Below are positions 1 to 5,470 of a stretch of DNA of 8,290 nucleotides, one piece after another; position 1 is the first letter of the stretch; every line of letters begins with the position of its first letter. The position numbers were made by a program, and so were the translations under genes. The stretch comes from Pseudomonadota bacterium (GTDB taxonomy: Bacteria > Pseudomonadota > Gammaproteobacteria > Burkholderiales > Ferrovaceae): contig JAJZPY010000089.1 of NCBI GenBank assembly GCA_021811005.1, forward strand, positions 1-8,290, written 5' to 3'. The notes beneath the pieces were generated by a model. It saw only the letters and a program-made list of their open reading frames with translations, made no database searches and was not told the origin of the DNA.

Positions 1-2339
1 GCGGCAACAAAGGGGCCGCCCTCACCTCCTTCATCAGCCTGGCCGGGCGCTACCTGGTGCTGATGCCCAACAACCCCCGGGGGGGTGGCGTGTCGCGCCG
101 GGTGGAAGGCGACGAGCGGGCCGAATTGCGCGACGTGCTGTCGCAGCTCGAAGTCCCCTCCGGCATGTCCCTCATTGCCCGCACCGCCGGCATCGGCCGC
201 AGCGTGGAAGAATTGCAGTGGGACCTCAACTACCTGCTGCAGCTCTGGAATGCCATCGAAGCCGCGTCCCATGGGCAAAAAGGCCCGTTCCTGATTTACC
301 AGGAAGGCAGCCTCGTCATCCGCGCCATCCGCGACCTGTTCCAGCCCGACATCGGCGAAATCCTGATCGACACGGAGTCCATCTACGAGCAGGCCCAGCA
401 GTTCATGAGCCATGTCATGCCGGGCAACGTGCACAAGGTCAAGCTCTACCACGATGACATTCCCCTGTTTTCGCGCTTCCAGATCGAGCACCAGATCGAA
501 ACCGCCTACCGGCGCGACGTGACGCTCCCTTCGGGCGGTGCCATCGTCATCGATCACACGGAAGCCCTGGTGTCCATCGACGTCAACTCCGCCAAGGCCA
601 CCCGTGGCGCCGACATCGAACAGACCGCCCTCAACACCAACCTGGAAGCGGCCGAAGAAATTGCCCGCCAGTTGCGCCTGCGTGACCTGGGCGGCCTCAT
701 CGTGATCGATTTCATCGACATGGAAAGCGCCCGCAACCAGCGCGATGTGGAAAACCGCTTGCGCGACGCCCTGCGCTACGACCGCGCGCGCGTCCAGACC
801 GGCAAGATTTCCCGTTTCGGCCTGCTGGAGCTGTCGCGCCAGCGTCTCCAGCCTTCGCTCGGGGAAACCAGCCATACCGCCTGCCCGCGTTGCCACGGCA
901 CCGGCTTCATCCGCGACACCGAGTCTTCCGCGCTGCACATCCTGCGCATCCTGCAGGAAGAGGCCATGAAGGAAAACACGGCCATCGTCCGGGCCCAGGT
1001 TCCGGTGGATGTGGCCACGTTCCTGCTCAACGAAAAACGCGCCGACATCTATGCCATCGAGGCCCGCCTCAAAGTGCATGTGATGCTCATCCCCAATACC
1101 CATCTGGAAACGCCCAATTACTCCGTGCTGCGCATCCGCCACGACGAAGCCAACCAGATGGATTTGACGGAAGCCAGCTACCAGTTGGTGGAAGTGCCTG
1201 AAGAAGCGGCCGAACTGAAACTGCAACCCGAAGCCCAGCGCCCAGCCAAGCCCGTGGCTGCCGTGCGCGGCATCACGCCGCAACAGCCGGCCCCCGTGGC
1301 GGCGCCCGCCCCGGAACAACCCGCTTCCCATGTTTATCAGGAAGGCGATCGCAAGTCCCTGCTGGGCACCATCCTGGGCTGGCTGAAGGGCAAGCCGGCC
1401 CCGACCCCGGAAGCCCCCGCAGCCCGGCCTGCAGCCCCTGCGCCGTCGCGTGAACGGGGTGAAGGGCGCGGCGGCGAACGCCGTCGTGGCCGTGGCGGAC
1501 GCGAACGGGATCGCGAGCGCGAACGTGGCGAACGCAGCGAGCGCCCAGCCCGCGGGGAAGCTCGCGAAGGTGCGGCCGAACCGTCCGAGCGCAGCGCACG
1601 CACCGAAAGCGGCCGACAGGCCCCGACGCCCAAGCCGCAGCGCCAGCCGCGCGAATCCCGCCGGGAACGCGAAGAAGTCGTGCAGGCTGCGGAAACAGCC
1701 GCGACCCTGACCGCATCGACCCCTGCCCCTGCTGCGGAACAGGCAGAAGCGCCTGCATCACGTGAAGGCGGTGGACGCCGTCGCGGACGCCGCGGAGGAC
1801 GCCGCGAACGCGGTGGACGCCGTTTCAATGGGGCGATTGCACCGATTTTTGACCGCGGCGACGGCGAAATGCCGGCTGCACAGGCTGAAACCGGGTCTGA
1901 AAGAGCCCCGGCCTCCGAAACAGGCCAGCGCCAGCCCAGACCCCGGCGCAAAGGCATGATCGAAACTTTCGGTGGCGCCCCCGTGCTGGGCGAACAGGCC
2001 GGCGTGAAACAGCAACAGGCAGAACTGGCACTGGTTGCACCGGTACAGGTCACTGCGGCCCCGGCACCTGTTGCCGCGGCAGCCATCCCCCTATCCACGC
2101 CGCCAGCCCAGCCCATGGCAATTTCAGCCCCGGCCACCTCCCTGGCTGACAGCGCACTGGAAGTGCCTGCGGAAAGCGGCCTGGTGCTGGTGCAAACCCG
2201 CCGCGAAGCGCTCGCGCCTGCTGCAGCGGAAGCGCCCCAGGAACCCGCCGCACCGCGTCGGCGCCGCGCGCGTCACGTGCCGCAGCCTTCAAGCCCGGAA
2301 CCGCTGGTGCAGGTGGAAACCCACAAACCCACGGTCTGA
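1..2339 (+). CDS. rne: Ribonuclease E, 5'-truncated by the window edge
   Basis: Endoribonuclease of the RNase E/G family, which cleaves single-stranded AU-rich RNA in mRNA decay and in rRNA and tRNA processing and scaffolds the degradosome at the inner membrane. The reading frame is already open at base 3 (GNKGAALTSF, a family-conserved stretch), so the start and the S1 domain, roughly 100 residues, lie upstream. Visible are the catalytic Asp in SIDVNSAKATRG (codon 579-581), the second metal-binding Asp in VIDFIDM (708-710) and the zinc-link CPRC (Cys codons 882-884 and 891-893). After about base 1200 the protein becomes a Pro/Ala/Arg-rich disordered tail, which separates RNase E from the short RNase G. 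The tail holds a probable membrane-targeting amphipathic helix (SLLGTILGWLKG, 1356-1391) and Arg-rich RNA-binding blocks (about 1448-1620 and 1762-1827). It ends LVQVETHKPTV. About 778 residues are in the window. A terminator follows directly, so rne ends its transcript. Identification is very secure; the tail's microdomain roles are inferred. Confidence 0.97.
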   Translation, partial: GNKGAALTSFISLAGRYLVLMPNNPRGGGVSRRVEGDERAELRDVLSQLEVPSGMSLIARTAGIGRSVEELQWDLNYLLQLWNAIEAASHGQKGPFLIYQEGSLVIRAIRDLFQPDIGEILIDTESIYEQAQQFMSHVMPGNVHKVKLYHDDIPLFSRFQIEHQIETAYRRDVTLPSGGAIVIDHTEALVSIDVNSAKATRGADIEQTALNTNLEAAEEIARQLRLRDLGGLIVIDFIDMESARNQRDVENRLRDALRYDRARVQTGKISRFGLLELSRQRLQPSLGETSHTACPRCHGTGFIRDTESSALHILRILQEEAMKENTAIVRAQVPVDVATFLLNEKRADIYAIEARLKVHVMLIPNTHLETPNYSVLRIRHDEANQMDLTEASYQLVEVPEEAAELKLQPEAQRPAKPVAAVRGITPQQPAPVAAPAPEQPASHVYQEGDRKSLLGTILGWLKGKPAPTPEAPAARPAAPAPSRERGEGRGGERRRGRGGRERDRERERGERSERPARGEAREGAAEPSERSARTESGRQAPTPKPQRQPRESRREREEVVQAAETAATLTASTPAPAAEQAEAPASREGGGRRRGRRGGRRERGGRRFNGAIAPIFDRGDGEMPAAQAETGSERAPASETGQRQPRPRRKGMIETFGGAPVLGEQAGVKQQQAELALVAPVQVTAAPAPVAAAAIPLSTPPAQPMAISAPATSLADSALEVPAESGLVLVQTRREALAPAAAEAPQEPAAPRRRRARHVPQPSSPEPLVQVETHKPTV
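1356..1391 (+). other. Putative membrane-targeting amphipathic helix in the RNase E tail
   Basis: These codons encode SLLGTILGWLKG, a short hydrophobic/amphipathic island inside an otherwise Pro/Ala/charged tail. E. coli RNase E has a comparable segment (GLLSRFFGALKALFSGG type) just after the catalytic half that binds the inner membrane. The similarity in composition and position suggests the same role here. This is inference from pattern; no alignment was run. Confidence 0.6.
1773..1822 (+). repeat. In-frame GGACGCCG repeats encoding Gly-Arg-Arg units
   Basis: The octamer GGACGCCG occurs at 1773-1780, 1785-1792, 1797-1804 and 1815-1822, spaced 12, 12 and 18 bases apart. All copies are in the rne frame, so each encodes G-R-R. 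The block forms the second arginine-rich RNA-binding patch of RNase E. It may arise by slippage and could vary in copy number between strains. Confidence 0.75.
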
Positions 2340-2346
2340 CCGCTCC

Positions 2347-2380
2347 CGCTGGGGGGGTAAAGGCCCCCCCAGCGTCTTTT
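2347..2380 (+). terminator. Rho-independent terminator of rne
   Basis: The arms CGCTGGGGGGG (2347-2357) and CCCCCCCAGCG (2364-2374) form an 11-bp perfect stem with a 6-base loop (TAAAGG), followed by TCTTTT. It starts 8 bases after the rne stop codon. The very GC-rich stem and the T-tract are textbook intrinsic termination. Confidence 0.92.
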
Positions 2381-2415
2381 CCCGCTTCTCCGTAACGCCC
2401 CCGCTCCTGTCGCCC

Positions 2416-2427
2416 ATTCAATTGAAT
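2416..2427. repeat. 12-bp perfect palindrome ATTCAATTGAAT
   Basis: ATTCAA/TTGAAT is a perfect inverted repeat with no spacer, at the start of the AT-rich gap between the rne terminator and the H-NS gene. It is followed by a T7 run. It could be an operator or part of a curved AT-rich autoregulatory region for the H-NS protein. No known box was recognised, and a chance palindrome in AT-rich DNA is possible. Confidence 0.4.
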
Positions 2428-2448
2428 TAGGCAATTTTTTTCATTTGC

Positions 2449-2480
2449 TTGCGCAGGCCGGCTGCCGCCTTATTCATAAT
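2449..2480 (+). promoter_or_regulatory. Tentative promoter region of the H-NS-family gene
   Basis: The gap contains a good -10 hexamer, CATAAT (2475-2480). The nearest -35-like sequence, TTGCGC (2449-2454), gives a 20-base spacer, which is too long, or 16 bases to the weaker TATTCA (2471-2476). Initiation near 2487 would leave a leader of about 84 bases. The gap is clearly richer in A+T than the flanking genes, as is common in front of H-NS genes. The exact promoter is uncertain. Confidence 0.3.
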
Positions 2481-2570
2481 AATCTGATGGTACGCCGACT
2501 GTAAAAACAGGCTTACATTTCAATCAGTTGCCTTTATCAATTCAGACACGATCGTGCATGGAGAAGCCTT

Positions 2571-2885
2571 ATGGATCAACTGGAACAGCTGGAACTACAG
2601 ATTGCGCAATTGCAGGCAAAACGACAGGAAATCCTTTCCGAAAAACGCACGCGGGCTCTGGAGGAATTACGCGGGGCAATCCGCCTGTACGGTTTTAGCG
2701 CCCATGAATTGGGGATCGGTCTCTTTGCGGGAAAATCGAAATCCACTGCCCGTGAGGCCAAATATGCCAACCTGCACAATCCCGCCCAAACCTGGGTGGG
2801 CGGCAAAGGCAAGCGGCCTCATTGGGTGCGTCAACATCTGGAGCAGGGTGGAAAACTGGAAGACTTGCTGATCAAAAAACACTGA
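2571..2885 (+). CDS. H-NS family nucleoid-associated protein
   Basis: Small DNA-binding protein of 104 residues that would oligomerise on AT-rich DNA and silence transcription. Residues 1-35 form a charged heptad-like helix (MDQLEQLELQIAQLQ and onward), as in the H-NS/HvrA oligomerisation domain. Residues about 56-101 form the C-terminal DNA-binding domain, with the signature TWVGGKGKRPHW at 74-85 followed by VRQHLEQGGKLEDLLI. Where classical members have an AT-hook-like RGR or QGR, this one has GKGKR, a lysine-rich variant. The start is supported by GGAGA at 2560-2564, six bases before the ATG. The gene is monocistronic, between two intrinsic terminators, and probably autoregulated. Family assignment is firm; which paralogue it is, and its targets, cannot be told from sequence. 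Confidence 0.92.
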   Translation: MDQLEQLELQIAQLQAKRQEILSEKRTRALEELRGAIRLYGFSAHELGIGLFAGKSKSTAREAKYANLHNPAQTWVGGKGKRPHWVRQHLEQGGKLEDLLIKKH

Positions 2886-2902
2886 CCCGTGTCTGAAGGC
2901 AT

Positions 2903-2932
2903 AAAAAAGCGGCCAATTCAGGCCGCTTTTTT
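2903..2932. terminator. Bidirectional intrinsic terminator between the H-NS gene and sulA
   Basis: AAAAAAGCGGCC (2903-2914) and GGCCGCTTTTTT (2921-2932) are perfect complements around the loop AATTCA. The A-tract on one side and the T-tract on the other let it terminate the H-NS gene on the plus strand and lexA-sulA on the minus strand. The sulA stop codon (2918-2920) lies in its loop, so the right arm is also coding sequence for the last four SulA residues. Confidence 0.93.
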
Positions 2933-3436
2933 ACTTTGAAACAAAAGGTTGTCAATTTTATTAAAACTGATACATGAGCTTTCGCCTTCAAGCGCAGCCG
3001 CTTCAATGCGCTGCCGCAGCCCGGTATCCGGGGTTCCCGAAGGCCAATACAACACGGCTCCGCCGGGGCAATTGCGCAAGGCCTGCTGCACAGCCCAGAG
3101 TTTTGCTTCTGGCGAGCGGGCTTGCACCACCATGAAACGTGCGGGATCGATCCCCGCCTTGAGCAAGGAGGGCATGGCCGGCTGGAACGGCGGGCTCACC
3201 AGAATCACCCATTTGCGCTGACGGGTCAGGCGCGACAGGAAAGGCAGCAAGGGTTGCAAGGCCATGGGTTCCGGCGCAGCCGTCATTTCAGTCAAACCGA
3301 CGGGATAGGCCCGGGCCAGCGCCTGGGGAAACACGACGGTGCCGGCCTTTTCCTTCCCTGCAAAAGCAAACAGCCGGTCATACCGGTTGCGTACCCCGAA
3401 AGCCGTTGCGGCAAAAAAACTGGTGATTGACCACAT
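2918..3436 (-). CDS. sulA: SOS cell-division inhibitor SulA
   Basis: SulA-family protein of 172 residues (E. coli SulA has 169). SulA binds FtsZ and blocks septum formation until DNA damage is repaired. The diagnostic core runs from about residue 46 to 132: VGLTEMTAAPEPMALQPLLP, then RQRKWVILVSPPFQP, then LLKAGIDPARFMVVQ, and finally AVQQALRNCPGGAVLYWP, matching the SulA/RecA-like fold. The N-terminal 45 residues are less conserved. The ATG at 3436 was chosen because it lies one base after the lexA stop and has GGAG (3445-3448) eight bases upstream; an in-frame ATG at 3484 would start inside lexA without such support. A lexA-sulA operon is also known in Pseudomonas. The tail after about residue 155 is AT-rich and unlike the family norm, ending SKKAA inside the terminator hairpin. 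ImuA is a related alternative, but ImuA is longer and is normally linked to imuB and dnaE2, which are absent here. Confidence 0.85.
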   Translation of the reverse strand: MWSITSFFAATAFGVRNRYDRLFAFAGKEKAGTVVFPQALARAYPVGLTEMTAAPEPMALQPLLPFLSRLTRQRKWVILVSPPFQPAMPSLLKAGIDPARFMVVQARSPEAKLWAVQQALRNCPGGAVLYWPSGTPDTGLRQRIEAAALEGESSCISFNKIDNLLFQSKKAA

Positions 3437-3437
3437 G

Positions 3438-4040
3438 TCATGCACTCCATTCTGAACGGATGATCCCGACCCCACGTCCTTCAATGACCAGGGGTTCCTC
3501 CCGCAAATCCACCCGGATCGGCTCGAAATCGGGGTTTTCAGGGCGCAATTCCACCAGTGCCCCTTTTCTGAAGAAACGCTTCACGGTGACCTCCTCGCCC
3601 AGCCGGGCCACCACGATCTGCCCGTTGCCGGCTTCGCTCGTCTGATGCACGGCCAGCAGGTCCTGGTCCAGGATGCCGGCATCGCGCATGCTCTCGCCCC
3701 GCACCCGCAGCAGGTAGTGGGCACTGGGGTGGAACAGGCTGGGGTCGATGCGGTAATGCCCTTCCACGTGTTCGGCCGCCAGAATGGGAGAGCCGGCAGC
3801 GACACGCCCGACCAACGGCAACCCCTCGGGTTCCGTCAGGCGGATGCCGCGCGAAGCACCGGCCATCAGTTCGATGGCGCCCTTGCGCGCCAGGGCTTTG
3901 AGGTGGTCTTCCGCCGCATTCGGGGAACGAAACCCCATGGCCTGGCACAACTCGGCTCGCGTGGGCGGAAGCCCTGTTGTTTCAAGCCGTTGGCGAATCC
4001 AATCCAGAATTTCCTGTTGCCGCGGTGTCAATGAAATCAT
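3438..4040 (-). CDS. lexA: LexA, SOS transcriptional repressor and self-cleaving protease
   Basis: Repressor of the DNA-damage regulon; RecA filaments trigger its autoproteolysis. The protein has 200 residues (E. coli 202). Residues 1-65 are the winged helix-turn-helix, with recognition segment GFRSPNAAEDHLKALARKGAIEL nearly identical to E. coli, consistent with the CTGT-N8-ACAG operator found upstream. The cleavage site is A82-G83 in RVAAGSP. The Ser/Lys dyad is S117 (RGESMRD) and K154 (VTVKRF), all intact. The chosen start (MISLTPRQQE) has the strong AAGGAGGT Shine-Dalgarno five bases upstream; a start at 4088 would add 16 residues foreign to the family and read through the operator. It is the first gene of an operon with sulA, separated by one base, and is autoregulated by the box at 4056-4071. 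Confidence 0.97.
   Translation of the reverse strand: MISLTPRQQEILDWIRQRLETTGLPPTRAELCQAMGFRSPNAAEDHLKALARKGAIELMAGASRGIRLTEPEGLPLVGRVAAGSPILAAEHVEGHYRIDPSLFHPSAHYLLRVRGESMRDAGILDQDLLAVHQTSEAGNGQIVVARLGEEVTVKRFFRKGALVELRPENPDFEPIRVDLREEPLVIEGRGVGIIRSEWSA
3445..3448 (-). promoter_or_regulatory. Shine-Dalgarno for sulA inside the lexA 3' end
   Basis: On the minus strand GGAG lies in the final lexA codons, eight bases before the ATG at 3436. With the one-base gap between lexA stop and sulA start this implies translational coupling, and it decides the sulA start against the upstream ATG at 3484. Confidence 0.7.
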
Positions 4041-4045
4041 GGGCC

Positions 4046-4053
4046 ACCTCCTT
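4046..4053 (-). promoter_or_regulatory. Strong Shine-Dalgarno for lexA
   Basis: The minus strand reads AAGGAGGT, a full match to the anti-Shine-Dalgarno core, five bases before the ATG at 4040. It fixes the lexA start. Confidence 0.9.
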
Positions 4054-4055
4054 GA

Positions 4056-4071
4056 CTGTATTTTTATACAG
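4056..4071. promoter_or_regulatory. LexA operator (SOS box)
   Basis: CTGT-ATTTTTAT-ACAG is a perfect CTGT-N8-ACAG site; the outer bases (GA before, TA after) match the extended E. coli consensus at all but one position. It lies 15 bases upstream of the lexA ATG, next to its Shine-Dalgarno and over the probable -10, the standard autorepression arrangement. It is also 37 bases upstream of the divergent ygiD ATG and ends two bases before that gene's candidate -35. Confidence 0.95.
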
Positions 4072-4088
4072 TATTCACCCTTTGGCAA
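4063..4088 (-). promoter_or_regulatory. Probable lexA-sulA promoter overlapping the SOS box
   Basis: The minus strand carries TATAAA (4068-4063), a good -10, inside the SOS box. TTGCCA (4088-4083) is the best -35 by sequence but gives only a 14-base spacer; GCTTGC one helical step further gives 16. Initiation near 4056 would leave a short leader that still holds the Shine-Dalgarno. The -10 inside the operator fits repression by steric block. Confidence 0.4.
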
Positions 4089-4102
4089 GCCCCCCCTAGA
4101 AT
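4074..4102 (+). promoter_or_regulatory. Candidate ygiD promoter adjacent to the SOS box
   Basis: TTCACC (4074-4079) and TAGAAT (4097-4102; 5 of 6 to TATAAT) are separated by an optimal 17 bases, the spacer including a C7 run. The predicted start of transcription, about 7 bases after the -10, falls at or next to the ATG at 4109, so the message would be leaderless or would start at the second ATG (4121). LexA bound at 4056-4071 would touch the upstream edge of this promoter. Confidence 0.5.
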
Positions 4103-4108
4103 CCAGGG

Positions 4109-4891
4109 ATGAACCACTCTATGCCCGCGCTTTTCCTGGGACACGGCAACCCCATGCACGCCTTGCTGGACAACGCCTACACCCGGGCCTGGCGCCAGTT
4201 GGGCAGCCGTCTGCCCCGCCCCGACGCCATTCTTGCCATTTCTGCCCACTGGCAGCTGCCCCGTGGCGCCGTCACGGCCATGGACCCGCCGCGCACCATC
4301 CATGACTTCGGCGGTTTTCCGCGCGCCCTGTACGGCGTGCAGTACCCCTGTCCGGGGGACCCTGCCCTGGCCCGGCACGTGGCCGAGCTGCTGGGGCCTG
4401 CAAGCATCGACCAGGACCAGTCCTGGGGCCTCGATCACGGCACCTGGTCGCTGCTGTGCCATCTCTACCCCGATGCCTCGGTACCCGTGATCCAGCTGGC
4501 CATGGAGGCCAGCGCACCACCCTCGGCCCATTACGAGCGGGGACGGCAACTGGCCGCATTGCGCAACCAGGGGGTGCTCATTCTGGGCAGCGGAAACATC
4601 GTGCACAATCTGGAGAGGGCGCGCTGGGAAAAGGATCCCCAGCCGGAAGACTGGGCGCGCCGCTTTGACGGGTGGGTGAAGGAAAAAATCGCCGCAGGCG
4701 AAGACAGTGCCTTGCTGGAGCCGGAAACGGCGGGCCCGGATGGGACATTGTCCGTGCCCACGCCGGAACATTACTGGCCGCTGCTTTATGTGTTGGGAAG
4801 CCGGAAGGCGGGGGACCGGGTGAGTTTTCCGGTGGAAGGAATAGACATGGGCACCATCAGCATGACCGGCGTGCTGCTGGAAACTGCTTAA
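4109..4891 (+). CDS. ygiD: YgiD-type 4,5-DOPA extradiol dioxygenase (LigB superfamily)
   Basis: Cytosolic metal-dependent enzyme of the class III extradiol dioxygenase (LigB/DODA) family, 260 residues. E. coli YgiD opens the ring of L-DOPA in vitro; its physiological substrate in most bacteria is unknown. The four conserved histidines are present: H12 in FLGHGNPM, H47 in ISAHW, H166 in GSGNIVHNL and H221 in PTPEHYWPLLY, corresponding to the E. coli metal and catalytic set. TIHDFGGFP (63-71), WGLDHGTW (106-113) and the closing PVEGIDMGTISM are also family signatures. The start is uncertain between 4109 and 4121; the latter gives MPALFLGHG, the usual beginning of the family, with AGGGA 11 bases upstream. 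It is divergent from lexA and convergent with the DUF1178 gene, overlapping it by 4 bases at the stops. Substrate assignment remains tentative. Confidence 0.9.
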   Translation: MNHSMPALFLGHGNPMHALLDNAYTRAWRQLGSRLPRPDAILAISAHWQLPRGAVTAMDPPRTIHDFGGFPRALYGVQYPCPGDPALARHVAELLGPASIDQDQSWGLDHGTWSLLCHLYPDASVPVIQLAMEASAPPSAHYERGRQLAALRNQGVLILGSGNIVHNLERARWEKDPQPEDWARRFDGWVKEKIAAGEDSALLEPETAGPDGTLSVPTPEHYWPLLYVLGSRKAGDRVSFPVEGIDMGTISMTGVLLETA

Positions 4892-5331
4892 TGGGTTGAC
4901 CCCAGGGTATCCGGGATGCCCAGAACCATCACGTCGATGCCTTCGTCGTGCAGTTCTTCCAGGGCTTCCGCCGAGGCCACGCCGCGCACGTTGCGCGTTG
5001 CCGTTTCGCCGTAGTGCATGTCGCGCACCACATCCGAAAACTCTTCGCCCACGTCTTCCGTCATGGCCAGGACCTGCTGAACCACCTGGCGGCGCAACGT
5101 GGCCACCAGATTGCCAGCCACCATCATCATGGGCTGTTCGCTGCCATCGGCAGCAGACGGCTGCACCGCACCGCGCAGGTAAGGTGCGGACGGGAGGCGG
5201 GTAATTTCCTTGGAATTGCACAGGGGGCAGGACACGTGTCCGCCCTCGCGCTGGGCCTCGTAACTCGCAGCAGACTCGAACCACCCTTCGAAGCGGTGTT
5301 CCAGGGGGCAGGCAAGATCATAAACGACCAT
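4888..5331 (-). CDS. DUF1178 family protein, putative zinc-ribbon
   Basis: Conserved proteobacterial protein of unknown function, 147 residues. The start MVVYDLACPLEHRFEGWFES and the motif SCPLCNSKEITRLPSAP are the DUF1178 signature. C8, H12, C35 and C38 can form a zinc ribbon, similar in layout to FmdB-type regulators. The middle (about 60-90) is low-complexity and Met/Gln-rich; the C-terminal third contains the conserved EEFSDVVRDMHYGETATRNVRGVASAEALEELHDEGI, ending in a predicted hydrophobic strand. The start is set by homology; AGGAGA lies 11 bases upstream, a little far. The gene is divergent from the ABC operon and convergent with ygiD, and seems monocistronic. The family is clear; no function can be given. 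Confidence 0.9.
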   Translation of the reverse strand: MVVYDLACPLEHRFEGWFESAASYEAQREGGHVSCPLCNSKEITRLPSAPYLRGAVQPSAADGSEQPMMMVAGNLVATLRRQVVQQVLAMTEDVGEEFSDVVRDMHYGETATRNVRGVASAEALEELHDEGIDVMVLGIPDTLGSTH

Positions 5332-5355
5332 GGCGGCATTTCTCTCCTATTGAAC

Positions 5356-5386
5356 CTTATATGATACCATTTTTGCCCAAAATCAA
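5356..5386 (-). promoter_or_regulatory. Tentative promoter of the DUF1178 gene
   Basis: The minus strand of this AT-rich island has TTGATT (5386-5381) as -35, followed by CATATA at 17 bases or TATAAG (5361-5356) at 19 bases; TATCAT (5366-5361) is also close to consensus but only 14 bases away. The composition contrast with the surrounding genes supports a promoter, the exact hexamers do not. Confidence 0.35.
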
Positions 5387-5417
5387 TATCGGGCCCCCGG
5401 CGACCTGGAACAGCGCC

Positions 5418-5446
5418 TGTATTCCGGACCCCATACCCTTTAAAAT
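5418..5446 (+). promoter_or_regulatory. Tentative promoter of the Liv-type ABC operon
   Basis: TAAAAT (5441-5446) is a plausible -10, with a weak TGTATT (5418-5423) 17 bases upstream. Initiation near 5453 would give a leader of about 18 bases. No clear Shine-Dalgarno stands before the ATG at 5471, only an A-rich AGAAAAAATC. No repressor box was recognised. Confidence 0.35.
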
Positions 5447-5470
5447 GGTTCCTTTTACCCAGAAAAAATC

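Noticed and set aside
1337..2137. 266-codon open frame antisense to the rne tail
   Set aside because: Arg/Ala/Pro-rich low-complexity mirror of the GC-rich repeat region, with no recognisable domain or start signal.
57..2339. GTG at 57 as an rne start codon
   Set aside because: The frame is open to base 3 and already encodes family-conserved GNKGAALTSF upstream, so the gene simply runs in from outside the window.
2499..2510. CTGT-AAAA-ACAG as a second LexA box before the H-NS gene
   Set aside because: The spacer is 4 bases instead of 8, so LexA half-sites would be wrongly placed.
3436..3484. ATG at 3484 as the sulA start
   Set aside because: It would put 16 extra residues inside lexA; the ATG at 3436 has GGAG at proper spacing and gives the usual SulA length.
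2918..4040. imuA-imuB-dnaE2 mutagenesis cassette
   Set aside because: Only lexA and one short SulA-like gene are present; no imuB or dnaE2 sequence is in the window.
4041..4088. ATG at 4088 as the lexA start
   Set aside because: Translation would run through the SOS box and probable -10; MISLTPRQQ with AAGGAGGT matches the family start.
4064..5284. 406-codon open frame on the minus strand across ygiD and part of DUF1178
   Set aside because: It overlaps two well-recognised genes, has no family motif, and its composition reflects GC-rich codon bias on the other strand.
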